Assembly: GCA_009746045.1 (NCBI GenBank)
Contig: RPFO01000594.1
Location: forward strand, 974,653 to 1,038,652
Length of the DNA stretch: 64,000 nt
Source: Mesostigma viride
Taxonomy: Eukaryota > Streptophyta > Mesostigmatophyceae > Mesostigmatales > Mesostigmataceae
Direction: 5' to 3'
The notes beneath the pieces were generated by a model, which was not told where the DNA came from, searched no databases, and worked only from the letters and a program-made list of their open reading frames with translations. Every line of letters starts with the position of its first letter. Position 1 is the first letter of the stretch. The position numbers and the translations under genes are program-made. Shown in pieces: positions 56,703 through 64,000 of this stretch.

Positions 56703-58822
56703 TCTTCCCCCTCTACCTCATCCTCCTCGTCGCCATGCCCATAGCCGGCGACCGCCTTGCCATCCATAACCCCCGAGGCGCCATTACCCGAGTCCTGTTG
56801 CTGTGAGAACAACTCATTCAACTCGCGGTTCACCCGCTGGAACGAAGGACCCGTAGCGCGGGGCGTCTGGTGCTGCGTGGGACGCTGCCGGGCGTCCTGC
56901 AACTTGGCTGCGCGCTCGCCCGCGTTGCGAGGCCGGTCTGGGCGCCGTGCTTGTTCCGGGCGCTTACCGAAGGCAGGCCCGGAGAAACGGGGTGACGTCT
57001 GCTCGTCGCCACGATCGCGATCCCGTGGTGGTCGCGTGCAGTCCTTCTTGAGATGACCGACCTCGCCGCACCGGAAGCATCGCGCCTTGGACGCATCGAT
57101 TGCATTGACCTGGGGCGCTTCATACTCGCCGTCCTCCTGCTCGTGGTCGATAATGTCCTCAGAGGACCCATCTTGGTCCACCGTAGTGAAGTGGACGCGA
57201 CGCGGTGCAGCACCAGCATGCCGATAGGTGACCGCTGCGCGGCGGCGTGCGAGCACATCTGACACCTTTAGAAGGTACTGCTGGATCTCGATCACATCCC
57301 ACTGCTCCCACGGTATCTCAGCAAAGCGCTTTAGCACCTCATCTAGGAGCTCCGGACTCAGCGCCTCAATGAACCGCGACCTATATTCGGTCCAGGTCAA
57401 GTCCTCAAGGCGAGCCGAGAATGCTTCAAACTCTGTCAGAAACTCGCGGAACGGTGTGGTGCCTTGGCGTAGCTTGGCAAAAGCCAGACGCTCGTGGAGC
57501 TTCCAGTCAGGGGGCACCAGCTTGCGCTCAATGCGCTCTAGTAGCTCCTCTACTGTGCGAGGGTACAAGCGCGACGCGACACTCTCACAGTTGAGTATGC
57601 CGACCACTGAGGGATCCATGCAGTTGGTGACGACGTAGGAGATAAGAACCTCGGTAGCTAGCTCCCACCCATTGTGGTTGCACCACGCCCAGTAGATCTG
57701 TACCCACATACGCGTCCATTCGTCGATCTCGCGAGGGTTCATAGTCGCGCGCAGCTTGGGCACTGGTTTAAAGTCAGGCATGGGCGGCGCCTTAAACGCG
57801 TCGGCCCGAGGTCCGCCCACTGCGCGATACGGCGGAACATTAAAGATCGACAACGAGTCATCTGCCGATGCAGGCGCTGACCTAGTCGCGCTGCGTTGTA
57901 GCCAGACAGACGAGGGATGCGCGTAGCCAGGATCACTGGGTGCCATGCGACTCAAGTTGAGGTTATTGCCATGCGACACGCTCGGCCGCGCAGGTCCGGC
58001 TGCTGGGACATTGCGCGCCGGATGGGACGACGCGGGCCTAGCCTCATCGTATACCGGCGGTGGAACCCTAGCCTCGTCCTGGGTCCACAGCGATGTCGCA
58101 TTGGACTGCAGGTCACTGCCAAAAGAAACCCGTCGACCGCTCGCCCAGGGATGTTGTAATCGTTGGGCACGTTGCGCGTGATAATAGGTCGCGTTCTGAC
58201 TAAGCGGACCATACATCTGCGACCCGGTCGGCTGGCTTAGCGGCTGCTGCTGCTGCTGCAACGGCGGAAGCTGCTGCGGCTGCTGCCACTGTTGCTGCTG
58301 CGGCGGTGGCTGCTGCTGCTGTACTGGCTGCTGCTGCCACTGTTGCTGCTGCTGCGGCGGTGGCTGCTGCTGCTGTACTGGATGCTGCTGCCACTGCTGC
58401 GACAACGGCTGTTGCTGTTCCGAATGCTGCTGTGGGGACTGCACTGGGTGCTGCTGCGGCTGCCCGGGCGGGCGTTGCTGCGGCTGCACTGACTGGTGCT
58501 GGGCTGCACTCGTGGGATTCGATCTGGGCCGGGTCTCATCACCTGCCCGTTCCATCAGCTGGTTATACTCAGCCTGCATTCGCTGCGGCTGGTATTCCTC
58601 GCTATTATCCATCCTATCCGCTCCTCGTGGCCTTCGCGGCTCACGGGAGGTACTAGCCAGCTCACCTGGGTGACCTACAGGACTGCCTTGCTGGTAGGAC
58701 GAGCCCTGTTGTGATACCTCCTGTACTTGGTACTCTGGGCTGCCCTGCCTATCCAAGTCTGCACCTCCCTCCTCGGAATGACTCCTAGTCGTGCCGCGTA
58801 CCTTCTTTTTACCCCGCGGCAT
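56648..58822 (-). CDS. gag: family 2 gag (copy b), intact
   Basis: 724 codons from ATG 58822, nearly identical to copy a (one visible difference is in the N-terminal quarter, STSREP for STSHEP). Poly-Q region, gag core, CCHC knuckle and the -1 overlap with pol are preserved. Gag is the longest undamaged ORF in both copies while pol is damaged in both. Confidence 0.93.
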   Translation of the reverse strand: MPRGKKKVRGTTRSHSEEGGADLDRQGSPEYQVQEVSQQGSSYQQGSPVGHPGELASTSREPRRPRGADRMDNSEEYQPQRMQAEYNQLMERAGDETRPRSNPTSAAQHQSVQPQQRPPGQPQQHPVQSPQQHSEQQQPLSQQWQQHPVQQQQPPPQQQQQWQQQPVQQQQPPPQQQQWQQPQQLPPLQQQQQPLSQPTGSQMYGPLSQNATYYHAQRAQRLQHPWASGRRVSFGSDLQSNATSLWTQDEARVPPPVYDEARPASSHPARNVPAAGPARPSVSHGNNLNLSRMAPSDPGYAHPSSVWLQRSATRSAPASADDSLSIFNVPPYRAVGGPRADAFKAPPMPDFKPVPKLRATMNPREIDEWTRMWVQIYWAWCNHNGWELATEVLISYVVTNCMDPSVVGILNCESVASRLYPRTVEELLERIERKLVPPDWKLHERLAFAKLRQGTTPFREFLTEFEAFSARLEDLTWTEYRSRFIEALSPELLDEVLKRFAEIPWEQWDVIEIQQYLLKVSDVLARRRAAVTYRHAGAAPRRVHFTTVDQDGSSEDIIDHEQEDGEYEAPQVNAIDASKARCFRCGEVGHLKKDCTRPPRDRDRGDEQTSPRFSGPAFGKRPEQARRPDRPRNAGERAAKLQDARQRPTQHQTPRATGPSFQRVNRELNELFSQQQDSGNGASGVMDGKAVAGYGHGDEEDEVEGEEWTGRSNEAVSRPSVPRA

Positions 58823-58981
58823 GTTTACCAGTACCACATCCACAAGAGAAGGAAGGAAGGAGAGAGGAAGAAGGAGGAAAATGCCATGCACATGCCCACA
58901 AGCAATCAACCAAGCGACTGCCCTACGTTATTCTGCTAATGTAGCTATTATATAGTAAGCTATAATTAGTACTCTACTCCT

Positions 58982-59404
58982 CTAGAAACTAGGTGGCTGC
59001 CTAGGTGGGGTGCTGACAGTGAGTTGGCTGAACGTGACTGTGACAGCCTGTGTGTCCCCCGTCCTGCTCTCTACTGTTGCACTATTGGGTGCACAACTAC
59101 GGCCCCTAGGCATTGGGCGAGTCCTAATCTCCTGAGGTGGTGCCTCTACGTGCAAGCCTACTGGACGTGTCATGTATTCCTGGATAAACCTATCTGCTTC
59201 CCATGCTGTCTTGAATCCCTTAAAGATAGCCCTATGCCTATCCACTATATAGTTCTTGCAGTCTACCCAGCTATAGAAAATACCTACTTTCCCTGTGCCT
59301 CCATCATGTGCCACAGCATAGTAAAGTTGCCTAGATACATCACTATCCCAACCCCCAAGTCCATTATTATATCTATTATTATTTCTATTATTACTATTAG
59401 CCAT
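58982..59404 (-). CDS. stand-alone RNase H1-type hybrid-binding domain protein (copy b)
   Basis: 140 codons from ATG 59404, same as 50007-50429 with two substitutions seen (GGTGKV for GGTRKV, MTRPVG for MTHPVG). The hybrid-binding core YYAV...GIFYSW..C...AIFKGFKTA is unchanged. Intact in both copies. Confidence 0.87.
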   Translation of the reverse strand: MANSNNRNNNRYNNGLGGWDSDVSRQLYYAVAHDGGTGKVGIFYSWVDCKNYIVDRHRAIFKGFKTAWEADRFIQEYMTRPVGLHVEAPPQEIRTRPMPRGRSCAPNSATVESRTGDTQAVTVTFSQLTVSTPPRQPPSF

Positions 59405-59416
59405 CACACACGTTGT

Positions 59417-59795
59417 CTATTGCCAGCAGACAGAGATAGAAAAGAGAAAGGAACCTTTTTACCTCTAGTGTGTGACCTGTCACAGGGGTGGGATGCCAAC
59501 TGGCTCTAATCTAATCACTATCACAGAAATCAGGAGCTTCGCGCCCCTAATTCCATACAAGAGGGTAGCCTCCGTGATAACTGCCCGCCTTTTCGCAAGG
59601 ACGAAGCCACGGAAACCACCCTACCAGCGCCCACAGCTTTCGCAGCCAGGACGCTAGTCACAATACGTCACAGAAACGACAAATTCACAAACAAAACAAC
59701 AAGGATGGGCGCACATCCTACGCGTTGCAGGTAAGAGAGTCGGAGCAAAGCGGTTGGCTGCAAGCTACTACCACATACTGCATGACAAAACGTAC
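59417..59795 (-). other. putative leader intron of family 2 (copy b)
   Basis: Same donor (CCAAG/GTACGT) and acceptor (GGCAATAG/AC) as in copy a, same length of 379 nt. Confidence 0.45.
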
Positions 59796-60115
59796 CTTGG
59801 CGTTGCGCAGCCGACTTTCCTCCCTAGCTTGTGGCGCCGATTCCTTGTAGTGGTGCAGAGCCGAGCTCCCCGTCGGTGCCCAGTCGACAGGTGATGCTTC
59901 TAAGCCCTACCTATGACCGCCCTTTCAGCTAGACGATGCCGTCGTTCACCACAGCCAGCTTCCCAGGCTGGCGGGTCGAACTCGGCTTTCTATCTCACTA
60001 AATATTGGGCCGGTCCTGCGCAGGCCCTGCGCTATTAAGAATGCACCTAGCGGCTTAAACACAAGGGCTCTTCGCGAGCACCTGTGGAAAACCTCTAGAA
60101 CTACCTCCGATCCAG
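59796..60115 (-). other. 5' leader and primer-binding site of family 2 copy b
   Basis: Near-identical to 50821-51141. Next to the LTR the minus strand reads C-TGGATCGGAGG. Confidence 0.45.
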
Positions 60116-60493
60116 TGTTACGTCCTGTGCCGGACGGTGCGAAAGATCTAATCTAGTATAAGGTGCAGTTTAATAAGCCGGCATAGCCGCGCATCCGCGT
60201 ACCGCGATAGCAAGCAAAGATCGCAGTAAATTGACTAACTGAGCAGCGGTTTATCCTCAGCTAGGCCTTATAGCATGATTAATTAATCTAGCTATATAAC
60301 ACGGCATGTCATGAGGCAAATGACATCCGGATTAGTGCCCCCTGGTCTGAGAGAGTCGTCAACACTCGTTTCATTAATAATCAAACCAAAGAGAGAGAGT
60401 CCATCGTCCACAGACCAATTTCACCTAGCTGCGCTACCAAGCTGGCAAGTTGGTGTGCAGGCGCGCCGACATGAGCGCCGATCTTCCATATAC
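60116..60493 (-). repeat. family 2 LTR 3, inner part (5' LTR of copy b)
   Basis: Aligns with LTR 1 and LTR 2 from TGTTACGTCC up to ATCTTCCA.ATAC, where an insertion begins. Confidence 0.92.
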
Positions 60494-60939
60494 GAAGGCA
60501 AAATGAAAAAAGTTAAAACGTTAGCCGCCGACAATCTGGAGCGTCCGATGATGGATCCAACGGCCGCGATAAACCCGCTAAGTTAGCGGCTCGGGTCGTC
60601 CGTCCAAAATACTACAAAATACTACACATAAACAACCAATACAAAACAAGCAAACTACGGAAAACAAACGGCCTTCGGCCCCAACGGTCGCAAATCCAAC
60701 GGAAACGACCCGAAATCGATAACACCACCGAAACGACGCAGCCGCAGGCCACGCCGACAGCCACCATCTGAAACAAAGTGACGTTCTCCGCCAGCAATTT
60801 GCTGGCTGGCGATGGCAGGAAACGTACGCTAGAAAATTGGGATGGGGAATGCGCAGCCATGGTTTTATACCTCAAAATTTTATGTTTGAAGAGCAAGTAC
60901 GAAATCTAGAAAGCTGGAGGTGCGTCAACGGAGTGATAC
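60494..60939. mobile_element. unclassified 446-bp insertion in LTR 3
   Basis: Absent from LTR 1 and LTR 2 at this point. ATAC occurs on both sides (60490-60493 and 60936-60939), consistent with a 4-bp target duplication, with one extra C at 60940. No TIRs, LTR ends or ORF recognised. It begins GAAGGCAAAATG and ends before ATAC in CAACGGAGTG. Confidence 0.6.
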
Positions 60940-61206
60940 CTGCCGTCAAGCCCCAATAGGTTCTGTCTGACGTCTAGGGCCGGTCCGGCCCCTAGAAGAT
61001 CTCGTACTTCTGGCTAGGCCCAAAATAACTGGTCCGGAACATACAAAGTACCAAATAAACACACACAAGTCCCGAACTTAGGACAAATTCCCAAAGAAGT
61101 CCCGAACTGAGTCCTATAGTCCGGCGGACTATGAAAGCGAGCTATCGAAAGTCCCAAACGAATAACAACTGACTTTCGACTTATTTATTGAAGGCATTGT
61201 TACGCC
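60940..61206 (-). repeat. family 2 LTR 3, outer part, truncated
   Basis: Continues the LTR from CTGCCGTCAAG to GCATTGTTACGCC, then stops about 28 bp before the expected LTR end where the LINE begins. Confidence 0.9.
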
Positions 61207-61334
61207 GTTCGAAAGTTATCGCCGGCGGCCTGCCCAGCAGATATCGCTATTTTTCTGCACGTTATGGCGGCACCACGCACGTGAGCCGTGCGCCTGCGCC
61301 CCCTGCCATCGTCTAGGTGCTATTAAACGTAGCC

Positions 61335-62510
61335 ATGGAGGCCCCCGCATCGTCTTCAGTTCTTGCTGCCGAGTCTCTCGAGGACAAACTTGCTGCAAAC
61401 AAAATCGCCACCGACATTGCCGCGGCCAAGAAAGCCGCTAACAAGCGCACCAAGACTTCGGCAGCGACTTCGGAAGCAACTCCGATAGCGGTTGAAACCT
61501 CCTTGCCGGACTCCATTTCTTCCTCATTCTACATGCCAGTCGCACGTTTGAGCCTGGACGACATCGCTGCCTTCCTTGGCTTCAGCGACGCCGAGGTGCG
61601 ACGCGTGCTGCAGCTCCGCTACGAACACAACGCCCCGATTCGCCACCCTCGCACCGGCCAGGTTATGGACGCTCCTTCGGATACCATTGATGATTTGGAG
61701 CCCAAGGATTGCCGTCTTGCATGTCTTATTTCGTGCTGCTCTGAACTTGTCGAGCTGCCGGCGACACCCATCGCCAGGCCAGCCCCCGCGACCGACACTA
61801 CCGTGCCGCTGCAGGACCTCGCACAGTCTTTTACGACCGTGCAGGGCGACATTAAGGTCCTGAAGGAGACGATGCTGGAGCTGAAGAAAGCCATGGCAGC
61901 CCCTGCCAAAACTACCACGTTTGCCGATGTCACCGGCAAGCAATTGACCACCATTGTTCAACAGGCGGCCAAGTCTGCAGCTACCGCTGCGGTCACCCAG
62001 AATGAAGTGCAGCAACGCCAACGCAATATGGTAATCAAAGGCTTCCAGAAAGGCGCGGCAGCACAGGAGACAGCACACTCACTTGCCGAGGAGCTGCGCG
62101 GCCCAGCGTTTCTGGGGAAGCTGCAGCTCCAGAACCGTGTTGCCATTGAACGTGCCATTCGGCTGCCAGGCCCTCTGGGCCTGGTCGTCGTCACCATGGC
62201 CTCCATGCACGACAAACGCCTCGTGCTGGGAGCACGTCGTCTGCTCCAACGCGGTGACTTCAGCCTCGACGAGGACTACACGCCGGCTCAACTGAAGGCG
62301 AGGAGCGCGGTGTGGAACAGCCCCATCGTCCAGGAGACCAAGCAGCACGAGACCCCGGGTAAGCGCATTAAGCTGCGTCTGCTTCCGGATGGTTCCTTCG
62401 CAGCATTCTTTGGTGGGACGCAGCTTAAAGGTGTTCAGATTAACACCCCCGGAGCGGAGTCTCGTCAGGCGTCTAGCCAGAAGGGTGCTGCCTCTGTTGG
62501 TAGACAGTAG
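61335..62510 (+). CDS. LINE ORF1 protein, intact
   Basis: 391 codons from ATG 61335. N-terminal Ala/Lys-rich helices (LEDKLAANKIATDIAAAKKA), then a conserved block (VARLSLDDIAAFLGFSDAEV), a coiled-coil-like segment (LQDLAQSFTTVQGDIKVLKE) and FADVTGKQ. The C-terminal half is RRM-like plus C-terminal domain: QRNMVIKGFQKGAAAQETAH, LVVVTMASMHDKRLVLGARR, DEDYTPAQLKARSAVW. This layout matches L1-type ORF1p (coiled coil, RRM, CTD), an RNA-binding protein of the LINE RNP. The C-terminal half is homologous to the ORF1-only element at 27247-28618, the N-terminal half is not obviously so. Confidence 0.82.
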   Translation: MEAPASSSVLAAESLEDKLAANKIATDIAAAKKAANKRTKTSAATSEATPIAVETSLPDSISSSFYMPVARLSLDDIAAFLGFSDAEVRRVLQLRYEHNAPIRHPRTGQVMDAPSDTIDDLEPKDCRLACLISCCSELVELPATPIARPAPATDTTVPLQDLAQSFTTVQGDIKVLKETMLELKKAMAAPAKTTTFADVTGKQLTTIVQQAAKSAATAAVTQNEVQQRQRNMVIKGFQKGAAAQETAHSLAEELRGPAFLGKLQLQNRVAIERAIRLPGPLGLVVVTMASMHDKRLVLGARRLLQRGDFSLDEDYTPAQLKARSAVWNSPIVQETKQHETPGKRIKLRLLPDGSFAAFFGGTQLKGVQINTPGAESRQASSQKGAASVGRQ

Positions 62511-62584
62511 GTAGACAACCTTCCTCGTCGGCTCGCGGCTAACAGGCTTCGGGGACAGCCTCTAAATAGTCCCGTTCCACTACC

Positions 62585-64000
62585 ATGCATCGACCTAACA
62601 GTCGACTGAGACACATGGTGGTGCCGGTATCTCGGGCCAGAACGACAGCTCTCAGCAGCAAGATTAGCAACACCCAACGCATGCTAGATTTCCTACGCCT
62701 CTGCGTTGCGCAAGCATCCCCGAATACCCAGAGCAGGCGGCAGGCTCGCATCCTACGCCTGCAGGACAAAATAAATGCGATGAAAAGCACTATTTCCACC
62801 GCTTCCCTTCCCCCCTCCGTTCCACCCCCACCTCCATTCCCCGCCGCACCCACCCCCATCACCCATCGTCGTTCTCCCCTGGTGGGCCAGCAGGCATCCT
62901 TGGCCCTTGCCACTTTTAACACCCGCACATTGCTAGATGACGACCATAGCTGCCGGATCGAGGAGCTAGTCGCATTTTGCATTGAGCATCGTGTATCTAT
63001 ATTAGGCGTCCAGGAACACCGCCGCACGGTGCCACTTGGCCTGGTGAGCACTGCTCGCTTGGCGGGTGGCTGGCGGTTTTACTTCGCTGGCAGCGGTACG
63101 TCTGGCCAAGGTGGTGTTGGTCTTTTGTGTTCGCCGCTGGCAGTTGCTAGCCTCAGCACGCTTAAGTTTCTAACCCCACGCCTTATGGTAGCACATTTCA
63201 CCTCTGTCGAGGGGCGGTCTAAACACCACCTCACGGTGGGGGTGGGCTACGCACCCCACAGTGGTCTACCTGATTCGGCCCGTGAGGAGTTCTTCGAATC
63301 TTTGCATGACCTTGAGAGGGTCACTCCGGCCCGCCACTTTTTGGTTATGCTGCTCGACGCCAATGCCACGCTCCCCGTGGGCACTGCTGGCAGTCGCTTT
63401 GCGCCTGCTGACACGGAAGCTAACGCCAATACTCCCTTTTCTCTGCCTTTTTGCGGGATAGCGGGATGGTTGCTGTCAACTGTCAATTCCAACGTCCCTC
63501 ACAGGACTTGGTCACTTTTCGTGGCCCTAACGGCCGTCAGGCCTGTCTGGACTATGTGGTGGTACGGCAGCCCAGGTGTACCTCGGTTCTGGACGCCCGA
63601 GTGTTTGACACGCCCACGGTGTGCTCTGACCACCGGTTGGTGCGCGCGACCCTTCGGCTCCGGTTCCACGTCCCCACGCGCCGCGCCCCAGTGGTCCGCC
63701 CTGACTGGTCTGCTCTACGTCCGGTCAAGGGAGATCCTGAGGACTGGACGGACGCCGAGCACGAGCGGAACTGGTGCCGACGGAAGTACCTGTCGGCACT
63801 GGACGCCCGGGCGGACGTCGACAAGCTGGACAATGGTGCCCCCAACGCAGCCGTTTTTGCGGGCTTTGCGGCCCGTGCCCCGTTGCTGGCGGCCCGGCAC
63901 CTGCCGGTCATGCCCCGCCGCCGCCCCGGCCCGCTCTACCGCCAGGACCCCAAGGTCTTGGCCGCCCGGCACCGCCTCAAGCGTAACCGGGACCCGCTGC
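62585..64000 (+). pseudogene. LINE ORF2, endonuclease part, frameshifted and cut by the window end
   Basis: ATG 62585 (MHRPNSRLRHMV), a basic and Pro-rich N-terminus, then the APE endonuclease: LALATFNTRTLL (catalytic Asn), VSILGVQEHRR (Glu), SGTSGQGGVGLL, HLTVGVGYAPH, HFLVMLLDANATLPVG. Near 63440 one base is missing (ACTCCCTTTTC against ACTCCCCTGTTTTC at 33450), after which the endonuclease continues in another frame (MVAVNCQFQRPSQDLVTFRG, LDYVVVRQ, SDHRLVRATLRL) and stays open to base 64000. The RT lies beyond the window. Confidence 0.9.

Larger units (their letters stand above)
51809..61206 (-). mobile_element. Ty3/gypsy-like element lacking RT, family 2 copy b (minus strand)
   Basis: Same layout as copy a (offset 8975 bp over gag and the HBD ORF) without the E insertion: LTR 3, leader, HBD ORF, gag, protease-integrase, ORF X, UTR, shared LTR 2. 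It carries the same RT-RNase H absence. Its 5' LTR is interrupted by a 446-bp insertion and its outer end is replaced by the LINE starting at 61207. Confidence 0.92.
61207..64000 (+). mobile_element. LINE, 5' part with ORF1 and ORF2, runs off the window
   Basis: Starts GTTCGAAAGTTATCGCC inside family 2 LTR 3. 5' UTR 61207-61334, ORF1, 74-bp spacer, ORF2. From 62940 it is near-identical to the LINE at 32957-34040, so both belong to one family and this copy shows the 5' end that the other lacks. Confidence 0.92.

Overview
The window is eukaryotic nuclear DNA made almost entirely of transposable elements. I see no ordinary host gene, no complete RNA gene and no bacterial signal. The evidence is Ty3/gypsy LTR retrotransposons with gag zinc knuckles, a chromodomain-like integrase tail and polypurine tracts; LINEs with APE-type endonuclease and reverse transcriptase; and terminal-inverted-repeat (TIR) DNA transposons with target-site duplications (TSDs). 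GC-rich coding with long Pro/Ala/Ser tracts suggests an alga or another protist or plant-lineage genome, but the species cannot be read from the sequence.

Layout. 1-9728: Ty3/gypsy family 1 copy A (+), 5' LTR outside the window, 3' LTR 9165-9728. 9729-14521: 3' part of family 1 copy B (+), apparently the element into which A inserted. 14522-24120: older family 1 copy C (-), apparently the element into which B inserted; it also carries a hAT element (18356-20371) in its leader and a TTAA-flanked element K1 (21524-23775) in its 5' LTR. 24121-29684: a satellite-like array of GCGAAGC-rich blocks and (CAGCGGG)n tracts, broken by TIR element E1 (25347-26138) and an ORF1-only non-LTR element (27053-29040, 14-bp TSD). 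29690-32306: a TIR element carrying a second TTAA element, K2. 32460-32850: an inverted 11-bp repeat hairpin. 32957-36215: a 5'-truncated LINE (+). 37030-38179: a LINE 3' end (-) split by an 880-bp three-tier perfect palindrome. 38190-41362: degenerate repeats and unassigned sequence.

41363-61206: two tandem copies of Ty3/gypsy family 2 (-) sharing LTRs (LTR-internal-LTR-internal-LTR). Family 2 has an unusual gene order: a stand-alone RNase H1-type RNA:DNA hybrid-binding domain (HBD) ORF, poly-Q gag, a protease-integrase ORF with no reverse transcriptase or RNase H, then a 3' ORF. 61207-64000: 5' part of a LINE (+) with intact ORF1 and frameshifted ORF2, running off the window.

The strongest novelty candidates are (1) a 3' ORF after integrase ('ORF X') whose C-terminal domain is shared by the two otherwise divergent families; (2) the RT/RNase H-less family 2 architecture with the stand-alone HBD protein; and (3) the 880-bp hierarchical palindrome with tRNA-like B-box arms. 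Family 2 would have to borrow reverse transcriptase; family 1, which has the same ends (TGTTACG...CGTAACA) and the same ORF X, is one possible donor.
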